NCBI GenBank assembly: GCA_019426215.1
Contig: CM033394.1
Span: 40,732,423 to 40,796,422 of the forward strand
DNA: 64,000 bases
From: Buddleja alternifolia
Taxonomy: Eukaryota > Streptophyta > Magnoliopsida > Lamiales > Scrophulariaceae
Direction: 5' to 3'
The notes beneath the pieces are model-generated. The model worked only from the letters and a program-made list of their open reading frames with translations, ran no database searches and was not told the origin of the DNA. The position numbers and the translations under genes are program-made. Shown in pieces: positions 31,587-43,567 of this stretch (the stretch's first letter is position 1; each line of letters starts with the position of its first letter).

Positions 31587-34500
31587 TCAGATATAAAAAA
31601 ATTTCAAATTCTGCATATTCCAAGGGCGAGGTAACAATCTTCCTTCGCCATCCTCCAGCTCGTATGCTCCTCCAGCTAACACCTTGATCACTTTGTAGGG
31701 ACCCTCCCAGTTGGGGTCTAACTTCTTCACTGTGCGCACCACATCTACCCTCTTGAGTACCAGATCGCCTACTTGTAGAGATCTGGCCTTCACCTTTGTT
31801 GCTTGGTTCCGCATGATCCTCTGCTTGTATTGTTCTATCCTCAGGTACGCCTTGTCTCTATCTTCCTCGATGAGGTCCAGCTCTTCCCTTAGTCGTTCCT
31901 CGTTCTGCTCCGGTTCAAAGTGTCTGATCATGTGGGTTTGCACCCTGACCACTGCAGGTATGACTGCCTCTGTTCCATACACAAGCTGAAAAGAACTCTC
32001 TCCTGTAGTAGATTTTGGGGTGGTCCGATATGACCATAACACTGATTGTAATTCCTCAACCTAATTCCCACCAGCTCCCTCTAGTTTATACGACCGAGGT
32101 TTGGGTGTTTTTCGCGAGCACATTAGTGATGTATTTTTTATGAAGTTGAATAGGCTAATGTAAGAGACATGTAATCGAAAAGAAAAGGGTGTAGACATAC
32201 CTGGTCTTTAGACCTTGTACAATTATTCTATTGGTAACCTCTATCTGGCCATTGGTTTGAGGATGAGCTACCGCGCTGAAGTGTTGTTAGATACCCAGCT
32301 CCTCGCACCACCTCCTCATCTTGGCTCCGCTGAACTGCCTCCCGTTGTCAGCTACGATCTCTCTAGGTATGCCAAATTGTCAAACGATGTTCTTCCAAAG
32401 AAACTTGATGACCTCTGCTTCTGTGATCCTAGCTAGGGCTTCGGCCTCCACCCACTTGCTGAAGTAGTCCACTAGTACTACTAGTAATTTCTTTTGAGCC
32501 TTTGCTATGGGACAAGGTCCCACGATGTCCATACCCCACCTGGCGAAAGGGCATGGAACACTCATAGAACGCATCGCTTCTGCAGGTTGATGGATAAAGC
32601 TAGCATGTAGTTAACATTGTTCGCACTTCTTTACCAGGTTAGCCGCGTCTTCCTTAAGGGATGGCCAGAAGTATCCGACCCTCAAAGTTTTTCCAGCTAA
32701 GGCTGATCCTCCAATGTGGCTGCCGCAATCTCCTTCATGAATTTCTCTTAGCACGTAGTCCCCCTCCTCTGGTGAAACACATCTCAGGTGTGGCTGCACA
32801 AATGATTTTTTGCACAACACACCATCGATCATGACAAACCTGCTAGCTCTAGTTTGTAGGCTTAGACGGGCATTTCTTTCCTCAGGGAGTTCACCTTGAG
32901 CAAGATATCGGATAATCTCAGTTCTCCAGTCTTCATCTTTGTCTACCCCTAATACTTCTTACTCCATACCTGACCCAGGTACAGACTGGATGGTGATGTG
33001 CCATGTTTTGCAATCAATGACTGAGCTGCCTAGTTTTGACAGATAGTCAGCTTTGGTGTTCTCCGATCCTGATATTTAATGTATTTCTAGATTTTGGAAG
33101 CTTTTCCATAATGTCTCAATGATTTACAGGTATTTCACCATTCTCTCTTCCTTGGCTTCGTAGGCTCCTTCAATTTGCTTTGTCACGAGCTGCAAGTCAG
33201 AATAGGCTATCAGATTCCTAGCCCCTTCTTTGAGTGCCATTTTGAGTCCTATGATGAACGCCTCGTATTCGGCTTCGTTGTTGCTTTCCTTGAACTCGAA
33301 CTTGATTGCATATTCCAGCTGATCTCCCTCAGGTGTGTTGAGGACCACACCTGCACCACTTCCATTCTGCGTAGCCGATCCATCGACATGCATGAGCCAG
33401 ACCTTGTCGTTTTCTTTCTCTTCTTGCTCAGGTTTTGTCATTTCATTAACAAAATCTGCCAGGACTTGTGCCTTGATTGCAGCTCACGATGCATATTCTA
33501 TTTCAAATTCTCCTAACTCCACAGCCCATTTGACAAGTCGGCCAGATGTTTCAGCTTTTTCTAGCACCGTTTTGAGTGGTTGATTGGTCTTCATGATTAT
33601 CTTGTATGTCAAAAAATAAGGTTTAAGTCTCCGTGCCATGATGACTAACGCGAAAGCCATCTTCTCGATCTCCGAGTATCTTGATTCTGCATCCGAGAGT
33701 ACTTTGCTGACATAGTATACAGGTTTCTCCATCTTTCCTTCCTCTCGCACAAGGACAGTGCTGACAGCTCGGTCAGCCACAGCTATGTACAACATCAATA
33801 GTTCACCCTGCACAGGTTTGGTCAGCAGGGGGATTTGGTTCATGTATTCCTTCAGCTCGGCGAAGGTTTGCTGACATTCTTTGCTCCAGCTGAAGCTATC
33901 TACTTTCCTCAATATTTTGAAGAATGGTAAGCTTCTCTCCGCCGATTTGGAGATAAATCGGCTTAGGTCCGTGACCCTTCCATTTAGTCGCTGCACCTCG
34001 TTCACATCTCTAGGTGGTTGCATATCTTGGATGGCTTTGATCTTCTCAGGGTTGGCCTCTATGCCTTTTTTCGTGACCATGTAGCCAAGGAACTTCCCTC
34101 TTTTGATCCCGAATGCGCACTTAGCGGGGTTCAACTTTATCTTATACTTCCGAAGGGTTTCAAAAGTTTGTTGTAGGTCTTGCACATGCGTGTTGGAGGT
34201 CCGGCTTCTAACCACCATGTCGTCCACATAAACTTCAATGTTCCTTCCAATTTGGTCACGAAACATCATGTCGACCAACCTCTGGTATGTAGCTCTGACC
34301 TTTTTAAGGCCGAAGGACATCACTATGTAGCAGTACGTGCCAAAGGAGGTTATGAAGTTAACCTTTCTCTGGTCTTCCACATCTAGAGGTATCTAATGGT
34401 ACCCACTCTGCGCATCCATGGTACTTAATAGTTCAAAACCAGCTATGGAATCTACCAGTTGATCAATTCTAGGCAGGGGGTAATGATCTTTAGGGCAGGC

Positions 34501-34757
34501 GTTGTTTAGATCACGAAAGTCGATGCACATTCTCCACTTTGTCTCTCCTTTTGGTACTAGAACAACGTTAGACACCCATTCTAGGAATTGGATCTCTACT
34601 ATATGCTTTGCTTTGAGCAGTTTGTCTATTCTGCCTTGATTATGGTGTCTTTTTTCGGGCCGAAGTGTCTCTTCTTTTGGATGACTGGTTTCGCGTCGAG
34701 AAATACATTGAGATGATGTTGTATAACTGTTGGGTCTATACCTACAAGGTCATTAGT
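31587..34757 (-). pseudogene. pol: Reverse transcriptase, RNase H and integrase of gypsy element 2
   Basis: On the minus strand the RT starts with KWRMCIDFRDLNNACP (about 34530) and has the catalytic YVDDMVV (about 34223). RNase H (HVDGSATQNG, SNNEAEYEA) lies about 33390-33130. The integrase zinc finger (H...H, VKKCEQC) lies about 32830-32610, and the core Asp-Asp-Glu appears in WGMDIVG, VADNGRQF and TNGQIEVTNR. Stops include 34393-34395 and 33484-33486 (TGA before AAIKAQ, consistent with CGA to TGA), and further ones near 33121, 32608 and 32380. A 115-base insert splits the integrase at 32086-32200. The ORF ends with GDLVLKRV...NWEGPYKV at 31587, without a chromodomain. Confidence 0.88.
32086..32200 (-). 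other. Insert in integrase of gypsy element 2
   Basis: On the minus strand the coding sequence ...CTAAAGACCAG is followed by GTATGTCTACACCC, a textbook donor, and coding resumes with ACTAGAGGGAGC 115 bases later. The insert ends in ...CGTATAA, not AG, so splicing would not restore the frame. It could be a broken intron or a small insertion. Confidence 0.5.
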
Positions 34758-35504
34758 TTACCACGAGAACACATCTACATGCTCTCTCAGCATGGCTATC
34801 AATTCTTCCTTCAGGTCGGGATTCAGGTGAGAACCAATCCTGACAGTCTTTTCCGTGTCTCCAGGTATGAGCTCTATGCTCATGAGTTCTCCGAGAGGTT
34901 CGACATGGGACGAAACTGGCTTTTTGGCTACCTCGCTTCCTTCTAATGCCGTTGATTCGGGCTTACGCTTTTTATCTTCAGCTGGAATTTCTCTTTGTTT
35001 TAGTGAGACTAAGTAACATTTCTTGGATTGGTGTTGATCTCCAGATACTTCTCCCACTCCATCAAGTGTTGGGAATTTGATCTTCATATGTGGTATTGAT
35101 ACTACCGCTTCTAACAATACCAGTGCAGGTCGGCCGAGTATTACGTTGTAGGCTGAAGGGGTATCCACGACTAGGAATCTAGTCAACTTTGTTACTTTGT
35201 TGAATCCTCCTCCCAGGGAGAGAGGTAATACAACCTGTCCCACAGGTTGCGTCGCCTCACCTGCGAAACCAAAGAGGGAAATCTTCACCGGTTTCAGTCT
35301 AGCATCCCCCAGGCTCATCTGTCGATATGCTTGGTAGAATAAGATATCTACTGAGCTACCGCTATCGATAAATATCCTTTGGATCTCGTAGTTTGCAATC
35401 ATTGTCGTGATGACCAATGCATCACTGTGGGGTGTTAACACAATCCGCGCATCTTCAGGTCCGAATCGTATTTCCTGCCTAGGTCTGGTTTGACTGACAT
35501 TCAT
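34758..35504 (-). pseudogene. Aspartic protease domain of gypsy element 2
   Basis: The ORF holds IDSGSSVDILF (the active-site triplet DSG instead of the commoner DTG) and the flap/closing segment VILGRPALVLLEAVVS. Its C-terminal part leads into RT (LREHVDVFSW) before a stop at 34758. It processes Gag-Pol in intact family members. This copy lies in a broken polyprotein. Confidence 0.82.
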
Positions 35505-35753
35505 GAAGAATGTAGCTGCAGTCTCTACAGACCTTACCTGTCGCTTGAGCTATCTCTTAGATTCCTCCTCAGCTAATCCTCCTAAGATCATATAGATGAC
35601 CTCTCGATCAATGCTATTGACTTTCTTAGGTGCTGCTTCCAGGGCGAGCTATTTGTTAATCGGTTGAGGAAAGTTTCCTCTCCCTGCAGGTCCGGCTCTA
35701 CCACCTCCACGGCCCTACCATCTTCCTCCTCTGCCTCTCCAGCTACCACCCCC

Positions 35754-37526
35754 TCAAAATGGGGCAGGATTGTTCCCGTTGTTGGTCACAAATTCCTTTA
35801 AGTAGCCCATCCTGGCTAGCCGTTGGATTTCTTTGATGAGCTCCGGGCAATCATCGGTGTGATGCCTGAATTCTCTATGGTATCTGTAGTAGACGTTGCT
35901 AGGCGGGTTCTTAGGGTCTTGGTCTGCTCCTTCTGGCCATTGTACCACATTCTTCTCTTCCACTGCCATTATATGCTCACTCCAGTTGCCTCGGAAAGGT
36001 ATACGCCATTGTCTGACGTGCATACCAGGCCCAGGTAATGCTACCGGAGCTGGACTAGGTGTCCAACCACTCATGCGAGTCTTATTGCGATTGTCCTCCT
36101 CGGGTTTGTCCTTCCTTTGTTCGGATCGCCGCATGATTTGCGCGTCTTCCATGTTGATGTATTTTTCAGCCCGACCAAGTAATTCATCGAAGCCCAGGGC
36201 TGGCCTCTTGGTGAGTGATTTGAAAAGTCCCCTTCCCTCAAGCCTTGCGTAAAAGCACTGACTTTCAGGTCGGACGTTGCAGATGGAACCTCCAGCGTAG
36301 CCATGTTAAATCGCCTGACATATACACATAGGATCTCGTCTCCTCTTTGCTTGACGTTGAACAAACTCAAAGGAGTTTTTTCGTGCCACTTGCTGCTAGC
36401 GAATTGATGTAAAAACCTAGAGCTAAACTCCGAGAAGGATCCAATGGATCCATCGGGAAGCTGGTTGAACCATTGTTGTGCAGACTTGGCCAATGTAGTC
36501 AAGAAGACCCTGCATTTGATAGCATCAGAATACCTGTGCAGCAAAGCAAAATTTCGAAAAGTATATAGGTGATCTTCTGGATCTATTGTTCCTTCATAGG
36601 GTACGATGGAAAGAACCCTAAAGTCCCTTGGCAATTCTTCCCTCATGATGGATTTCGTGAATGGAATTCCTCGATCCATTTAGATCTTGCCTCCTATCAT
36701 TTTGTGCTCCATTTTTTCCATTCGTTTTGCCATGAGTTCCATCTGCTCCAGCTTTCCCTTTGCTTTAGCCATCCTGCTGAGATCTGCCCAGCCGGATCTG
36801 GCAGACGCGAAGCTACTTGCGTCATCCTCTAGATCTTTATCACGCCTATCTGGAGCCCGATAGTGGAGTTTCTGCAGGTCGCCCTTCCCAGGTAAGTCAT
36901 TGTGCGAGTGCTGTATCGGTTAATGCAGTTCTTCATCATGCTTTTGTTCTTTCTGTAGCCCCAGGTCGGGGTGCCCAACCTGCCAGGTCATCCTCATCCT
37001 CCAGATCAAGACGACGAATGTGATGTTCCTCTGGAGCCAAGTACTTTTTTCGAGGCGCGATGCCTCCTCTCTCTCCTTTCTCTTTTGGATACTCTGGCCT
37101 TTTAGCACGTTTGCCCGAGTTACCATCAGGGGTGACGTCGGTGACACCCCCAGCCTCCGCGTTTTCAGCTTTGGACGCTCCTTTTTGAGGAGGGGACACA
37201 AAATCATCTCTACATGCACGATCTGCCACACCTGCAAGTTTACAATCTACCACCTTGGTGACAGCCTTGTCGATGACTCCTTTTAGCCTTTGAATGATGA
37301 GATCCATGCTCAACACACTTTGAGGGGAAACGTTATTTCCCTTCATCAGGCCTTCCGGCGAGTCGTTTAACACAAGATCTTGCAAGTCATTTGCCGAGCG
37401 CCTTACCAGGTGCGCCGGTGTCTCAGGTGTGGACTGTTCTTCTCCAGGCGGGAGTATCATCGCCTTTTTCCCTCTCTCTATGTCGTCTCCTCCATTTCTC
37501 ATTTCCATAACGTTCCCTTCTGCCAT
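35754..37526 (-). pseudogene. gag: gag of gypsy element 2, broken
   Basis: Starts at ATG 37526 (MAEGNVMEMRNGGDD), about 75 bases after the primer binding site. The acidic/basic N-terminal part stops at 36936. The gag core is on the next ORF (36679-36071: YEGTIDPEDHLYTFRNF ... QWFNQLPDGSIGSFSEF), and a third ORF (36152-35754) has a degenerate Cys/His motif (YRYHREFRHHTDDC, first Cys changed). At least two frame breaks are present. The N-terminal third is duplicated in the truncated sister at 25745-26541. Confidence 0.82.
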
Positions 37527-37600
37527 TAAAAATTATTACAGTAAAAGAAAATATTTTTTACGAAAAAATATGATTACCTCACGAATTTTTTGCTCAGATT

Positions 37601-37619
37601 TGCCATAGACGGCGCCAAT
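37601..37619 (-). other. Primer binding site of gypsy element 2
   Basis: On the minus strand ATTGGCGCCGTCTATGGCA follows the 5' LTR end directly and matches the plant gypsy type TTGGCGCCGTCTGTGGG. Confidence 0.75.
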
Positions 37620-38171
37620 TGATGTGTGTGGGTTTCACATCAATAATATTTATATTAAAATATGTGAGAATGATTATTATGGCGAGATTAATATATAATA
37701 TAAAAGCAATAATGTAAATGGCAAGAGATTTAACGTGGTTTGGTCCAAAAATTAGACCTACGTCCACGGGGGTGAAGAGTTTGGGTCCCTTTATTGATGT
37801 TGGAGCTTGGTATATATACAAAATTTGATGGGGGGTTAAATAGGGTAGGTCAACTATGCTAAATATACATTTGGTAATAAGAATAAATCATACTCTATCT
37901 TAATGAGGCTACAATCAATTCGGATATAATTGGGAAAGATAAGTTGGATCTCCACAGGTCCATATATGGTAAGATTGAGGATTGATTGGATCTTGTCTCC
38001 CAGTCACAATCAGCGCTGCCCTACCTGTGCAGGTCGGGTCATCTGGGTCTCTAGCTAAGCCTGTCCGAATATCATGTCTTCTAGAAGGATCCAAGTCCAC
38101 GAAACCATTGCGCTTGGGCCCATACGATGTTAAACAATCCAGCTTGGCCCAAAGACGGATTTCTACCCACA
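37620..38171 (-). repeat. 5' LTR of gypsy element 2
   Basis: A 552-base LTR, TGATGTGTG...TACCCACA on the plus strand, near-identical to 26635-27190 with several substitutions and small indels. Confidence 0.88.
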
Positions 38172-38301
38172 TTAGTTATAATCCACGGGCAATATTTTGG
38201 CCATGCTTGCAGATACCACGGCTAAAGTCGAGGCGAAGCCGTGGTCAATCAATTTTTACCATGGCAAGAGATATGGGCAAAAATTAATTGTTTTTGTAGT
38301 G
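38172..38301. mobile_element. CACTA transposon end fragment, cut by gypsy element 2
   Basis: The right edge reads ...AATTGTTTTTGTAGTG, i.e. CACTACAAAAACAATT on the minus strand, the classical CACTA terminus, with subterminal CCATGGCAAG / GCCGTGGTCAAT repeats. The rest of the element is missing; the gypsy LTR starts immediately to the left. Confidence 0.6.
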
Positions 38302-38665
38302 AAATTTCATCTCACTTAACAAATATGACACATTTGGTTCGATTTTAACTGAAAAATTACACTTCGGTCACAAGAAAATCAAAATTGGGGATATATTTTT
38401 CAAAACAGCCCAACAATTGCAACTTCGGAGTATACTTCTGATGCGATGAATTTCCAGCATACATATTTAAGATCTCCTCCATGAGTGTTGATGAAGTCCC
38501 TAGACTTGCAAAAGAATAAAGAGTTAGAAGGTGCGCCGAGGAATTCCACGACATTGGCCATCTGACTCTCAAATCATAAACCATCCAATGAAATTCATAG
38601 ATAATCTTAAAGGATATATTTGCTGAATCCCTTAAAATATTAGGAAGAACCCGGGGATCTAATAT
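38302..38665 (+). other. Block B non-coding sequence
   Basis: Colinear with 2778-3175 in block A, including the LTR-like relic (GAATAAAGAGTTAGAAGGTG, 38513-38532). No gene was seen. Confidence 0.5.
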
Positions 38666-38982
38666 TGTTAATTTGCTAGAATCCATCAAGTATGAAGATG
38701 AAGTGCAGATTGAAATGAGAGAAAATGAGAGAGAGAATTGTATGAAGTTTTTGTTGTATTTCTGCAAACTAAAAAATTGTACTGATACAAAGACCTATAT
38801 ATCTATTTATAGACAATTGGTTAGCTTACTCTTCAAGCTAACAAACTTACAAATATCAGCTAACTAAACAACTAACTCCTAGCTATTTACAAAAAGGTCC
38901 TTAACTAACTTAACCACTAAGCTTTCCAGAAATAGCAAATTGCTCCTCTTCAATTCTGTTGTAGCTGCAGCTGCTCATTTCA
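38666..38982 (-). repeat. 3' LTR of copia element 1
   Basis: TGTTAATTTGC...GCTCATTTCA on the plus strand, 317 bases. Next to it, 38983-39003 is the polypurine tract (minus strand AACTTGAGGGGGGATGT). Confidence 0.9.
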
Positions 38983-39039
38983 ACATCCCCCCTCAAGTTG
39001 GAGTGTGTAAGATGTTACAAACACCCAACTTGCCAATTA

Positions 39040-40620
39040 AGAACTCCAGTTGTGGCTTAATGCCTTAGTGAATAAATCTGCAATTTGGAATTTAGTAGAA
39101 ATGTGACTAAGATCAATTATTCCAGCCTGCAATTTCTCTCTTACCAAGTGACAATCAAGCTCTACGTGTTTTGTTCTTTAATGGTAAACTGGATTGGAGG
39201 CTATGTGCAAAGCTGCTTGATTGTCACATGCCAATGGTACTGGAGTCAATCCCTCAACCTTTAGCTCCTTAAGTAGACTCAGTAACCATGTAATTTCACA
39301 ACATACTGAGGCCATTGCTCTGTACTCAGACTCAGCAGATGATCTTGAGACAGTGTGCTGTTTCTTTGTCTTCCATGATATTAGAGAATCCCCCAACTTC
39401 ACACAATAACCTGTCACAGACCTTCTAGTCATTGGGCATGCAACGCAATCTGCATCACAATATGCCCTCAATTTTAACTCAGAGTTAGATGGGAAGAATA
39501 AACCTTGGCTCAAGCTACCCTTTATGTATCTGAGCACCTTATAGGCCATGTGGAGATGAGACTCTCTAGGTTTTGACATGAATTGACTTAGAATATGAAT
39601 GGGATAAGACAAATCAGGCCTGGAGATGGTATGGTATATCATTTTGCCTACTAACTTTCTGTATAAGGTTGGATCATTCAACTCTTTACCTTCTATGCTA
39701 CTTAATTTGTGGTTTTGTTCCATTGGTATGGAACTAGTCTTACAATTAGTGAGCCCAGCTTCTACTAGGATATCACTTGCATATTTCCTTTGACTAAGAT
39801 ACATACCATATGTGTTCCTGTACACTGCAAACCCCAGAAAGTATTTAAGATCACCAAGATCTTTAATCTTGAACTTGTTGTCAAGCAGTTGTTTTAAATC
39901 ATGGATAATCTTCATATTAGTACCTGTGAGCACTACATCATCTACATATACCAAGAGAGCAGTAAAATCCTCACCATCTACTCTAGTAAATAATGAATGA
40001 TCACTTTGTGATTGAGAAAAACTTGTTTGTAGCAGTGTAGTGGAAAATTTTGAAAACCACTGTCATGATGCCTGTTTGAGCCCATACAAGGATTTGGTGA
40101 GTTTACACACTGGATTAGAGAAGTCCCCCCTCATGATAAAACCTGGAGGCAGTTGCATGAACACTTCTTCAGAGAGTTCACCATGGAGGAAGGCATTGTT
40201 AACATCTAGTTGCTGAAGAAACCACCCCTTGGAAGCAGCAACAGCTAGAAGTGTTCTGGCAGTAGTCATCTTGGCTACAGTGGCAAAAGTTTCATGGAAA
40301 TCCAAACCCTCTGTGTGAGTATACCCCTTTGCAACTAGTCTAGCCTTATATCTTTCTAAGGAACCATCAGAGTGGTATTTGACCTTGTATACCCATTTGC
40401 AGCCCACAACTTTCTTCCCTGGAGGCAGATTAGTAACATACCAGGTATTGTTCTCCTCTAAAGCCTTAATTTCAAGTGCCATAGCATCTCTCCACATAGG
40501 ATTTTTGTAAGCTTCTGCATAACTCTTAAGTTCTGGATGAACAGCAAGGTGACAAGATAAAAAGGGAAAAGAAGAGTGAAAAAAATGATTAGTATGAGAA
40601 ACAAGAGAATCAGTAACCAT
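39040..40620 (-). pseudogene. pol: Reverse transcriptase and RNase H of copia element 1
   Basis: On the minus strand: [50 protein letters not shown] and LYGLKQAS. An in-frame TGA at 40063-40065 follows, where the family has Arg (consistent with CGA to TGA). The catalytic YVDDVVL is near 39950, then RNase H (YCDADCVACPMTRRS, SRSSAESEYRA, ACDNQAALHIASN). A TAA at 39178-39180 interrupts it before RTKHVELDCHLVREK. Otherwise the frame is well kept, so this copy is not very old. Confidence 0.87.
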
Positions 40621-40682
40621 TTGTGAGGTGCATACATAGTCTTGCTGCCATTTTGGAGGTTGTCTAGTTCTGACAGAATGTC

Positions 40683-42353
40683 TTAAAGGGAGGGAAGGAG
40701 AAGGTTCAGTATCAAGACAAGAAAAGGGAGAGGATAGAAAAGGAAGCTCAAACTCATTAGAATCAAATGGAAAAGGAAGAACTGAAGGGGAAGAGTGTGA
40801 GAAGGTGGAAGCAAAAGGGAAATTGTTTTCAAGAAATCTAACATCTCTGCTAACAAAGAAGTAATGAGTGGATAGATCATAGATTTTATAGCCTTTCTAG
40901 ACATGAGGGTATCCAATGAACACACAACCAGTAGCTCTAGGGGCAAATTTGTCTCTATGAGCTGAAATGGTGGATGCAAAACATAAACAACCAAATACTC
41001 TAAGGTGAGAGTAATTTGGTAGAGTATTAAACAGGACTTCATAAGGTGATCTGTGATTGAGAACTGTGGAAGGGATTTTGTTGATAATGTGAGTGGCGGT
41101 GAGTACACACTCACCCCAAAATTGGATAGGTAAGGAAGATTAAAATCTGAGGGCTCTGGCAAGTTCCAGGATGTGTCTATGTTTTCTTTCTGGAATGCCA
41201 TTTTGTTGTGGAGTGTGTATGCAGCTTGTTTGATGCAATATGCCTTTGGCTAGAAAGAAAGATTTGAGAGTGGTATTGACAAACTCTGAACCATTATCTG
41301 TTCTGAAAAGTTTGATAGAGGTGTGAAATTGATTGAGAATCAATTATAGAAGTTTTGTAGTATAGTGGGAACTTCAGATTTGGATTTGAGAAGATAACAC
41401 TAAGTGTTTCTACTGTAATCATCCACAACAGTGAGGAAATATCTAAAACCAAGGTGTGTAGGGGTCTTATATGGACCCCACACATCACAATGAATGAGAT
41501 CAAATACATGTAATGAATCATGAGCTCTTTTATTGAAAGGCAATTTTGTTTGTCTAGCAAGAGGACAGATTTTACAATCTAAGTGAGATACATGTTGTAA
41601 ATCAGGAATAACATGGATCAAATGCCTAAGCTTATCAGTAGGTATATGTCCTAGTCTATTGTGCCACGGGGCAACTTTATTGTGAAAAACAGAAGTAAAA
41701 GACTGAGTAGCAGAAGAGTGAGCATGAAGGCTATCTTTAGAAGGAGCAGCAAGACAATATAAGCCATCTGAATGTTTACCAATCACCACTTGAGTCCTCA
41801 AGGCGTGGTCCTGCAAAAAGCAAGAATTAGGATTGAAAATGAGGGAACAGTTGGACTGTGCAGCTAGTTTACTGACAGAAATGAGATTATGCTTAAAGGT
41901 AGGAACAAACAGGACATTGTGAAGAGTTATGAAAGGATTGAGTTGTACTGTTCCAGTATAAGTCACTAAGGTGGTGGAGCCATCAGGTAGACGTACAAAA
42001 TATGGTGAAAGAAGTTTGACAAGGGAATTGAGAAGTGAAATACAGTATGTGATGTGGTCTGTGGCCCCACTATCAATGAGCCAATCATTTTGATGATGAG
42101 ATATGTTTAGACAGTAGCTTATACCTGCTAAGTGTGTAGTGGGATCAGTGGATGGTGGTTGAACAGTGTGCTTACTAAGTATTGTTGGTGACTGCATTTG
42201 AGTAGGATCCATTATGGCTACCATTCTGCCCTTGATATCTCTGAAAAACTCCACTATCACCATTTTTCTTCCCTTTTTGTTTGTAATTTGGTGGAAATCC
42301 ATGCAATCTAAAACACTTTGCTTGGATATGCCCTGTGGTGTGACAATATTCAC
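40683..42353 (-). pseudogene. pol: Protease and integrase of copia element 1
   Basis: The main ORF is 42353-41400. It has the copia protease site WLIDSGATDH, the GAG-pre-integrase finger (WHNRLGH ... CKICPLARQTKLPF) and the first part of the integrase core (HCDVWGPYKTPTHLGFRYFL). The second half is on another frame from 41343 (RTDNGSEF, HTPQQNGIPERKHRHI), and the stretch down to 40683 encodes the C-terminal part with further slips. Not functional as it stands. Confidence 0.82.
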
Positions 42354-43097
42354 ACCACAGACTCCTCTTGTTCACCGAATTCCACACATGATTGTTGTTG
42401 TTGTTGGTACCATGACCATTTTGATTCCAGGACTTAGTCTGATTTCCACTGTTGGTGTTACTAGTGTACATAGCAGAAATGTTGTCATCCATCCATGGAT
42501 ATGTTTGTCCATCTGTTGTACAGTAGGTATCTGGCCCCTTACTGACTGCATAAGTTTCTCCTGTTCTTGGTGATGCTTTCATCATCAGGACTTCTTTAAA
42601 GTAACTAGTGCATCTAATTCATCCCATAGCTACTTTAATTTGGTGAAATATGTTTCAACATTCAAGTTATCTTGAACACAAGATGAAATAGCCTTTTTAA
42701 GTCCATAAATCCTAGATCCAGAATTATTTAAAAATCTTCTGTTCAAATTGGACCACATAATTGCTGTTGTACTTCCATGTAAAATTGATTTTCCAATCTC
42801 CTTTGAAACAGAATTGATCAACCATGATATGACCATGTTGTTTACCTGTTCCCATTGTGGCAGATTTGTGTCTCCATCTGGTGGTTTAGGAACAACTTTT
42901 GTAACAAATCCAAGCTTGTTCTTACAAGTTAAAGCAATCTCCATGGATCTTTTCTATGGCACATAATTGAAGGTGCCTTCAAGCACTTGGTTTACCAACA
43001 CTGCTCCTGGTATATCTGAAGTCTGCAATGTCAAAGAATTCTGCAGATTCATCGGTGCAAAGTTATTGCTACTTGCGAATTGAGTTGAAGATGACAT
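42175..43097 (-). pseudogene. gag: gag of copia element 1
   Basis: ATG at 43097 (MSSSTQFASSNNFAP). A TAG at about 42951 lies where the family usually has Trp in the PW motif. The gag core (MEIALTCKNKLGFV ... MWSNLNRRF) covers 42944-42630. After a shift, 42585-42175 carries an Asn-rich stretch and a perfect CX2CX4HX4C zinc knuckle (CEYCHTTGHIQAKC) for RNA binding. Confidence 0.82.
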
Positions 43098-43253
43098 GAT
43101 GATATGATTGAATCAAGACATAGATATAGATATCAATTCTGTATAGATCAAGAAATGATCGAGAGAAACACAAAAATCAGATATGAAATCTGGAGAACAA
43201 TTGATTAAGAAATGATCGATTTAGCTAAAATCAATCAGATTGTGATCGATTTA

Positions 43254-43266
43254 GCTCTGATTACCA
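43254..43266 (-). other. Primer binding site of copia element 1
   Basis: On the minus strand TGGTAATCAGAGC follows the LTR. It differs from the initiator Met tRNA complement TGGTATCAGAGC by one extra A. Confidence 0.75.
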
Positions 43267-43551
43267 TGTTAATTTGCTTGAATCCATCAAGTATGAAGAT
43301 GAAGTGCAGATTGAAATGAGAGAGAATTGTCTACAAACTGAAAAATTGTACTGATACAAAGACCTATATATCTATTTATATACAATTGGTTAGCTTACTC
43401 TTCAAGCTAACAAACTTACAAATATCAGCTAACTAAACAACTAACGCCTAGCTATTTACAAAAAGGTCCTTAACTAACTTAACCACTGAACTTTCCAGAA
43501 ATAGCAAGTTGCTCCTCTTCAATTCTGTTGTAGCTGCAGCTGCTCATTTCA
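43267..43551 (-). repeat. 5' LTR of copia element 1
   Basis: 285 bases, matching 38666-38982 closely but lacking about 32 bases near its plus-strand start (the GAAGTTTTTGTTGTATTTC part). Confidence 0.9.
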
Positions 43552-43567
43552 ATAAATATAGTACATT

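Larger units (their letters stand above)
26635..38171 (-). mobile_element. Ty3/gypsy LTR retrotransposon 2, decayed
   Basis: Read on the minus strand: 5' LTR 38171-37620, primer binding site, gag, protease, RT, RNase H, integrase (to 31587), spacer, an extra gene on the opposite strand (27925-30191, plus), polypurine tract, 3' LTR 27190-26635. The layout is the same as gypsy element 1, but the sequence is clearly different, so it is a separate family or subfamily. No matching target duplication is seen because the left LTR runs into a truncated sister copy. Pol has many stops. Confidence 0.9.
38666..43551 (-). mobile_element. Ty1/copia LTR retrotransposon 1, near complete, decayed
   Basis: On the minus strand, order is 5' LTR, PBS, gag, zinc knuckle, protease, integrase, RT, RNase H, polypurine tract, 3' LTR; integrase before RT defines Ty1/copia. 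LTRs are TG...CA. A clean 5-bp target duplication is not visible (AATAT left, ATAAA right). It sits in block B at a place that is empty in A (about 3175). Confidence 0.9.

Noticed and set aside
40683..41201. Leu-rich 172-aa ORF in copia element 1 as a separate gene
   Set aside because: It is the frame shifted against the integrase C-terminal region and has no domain of its own.
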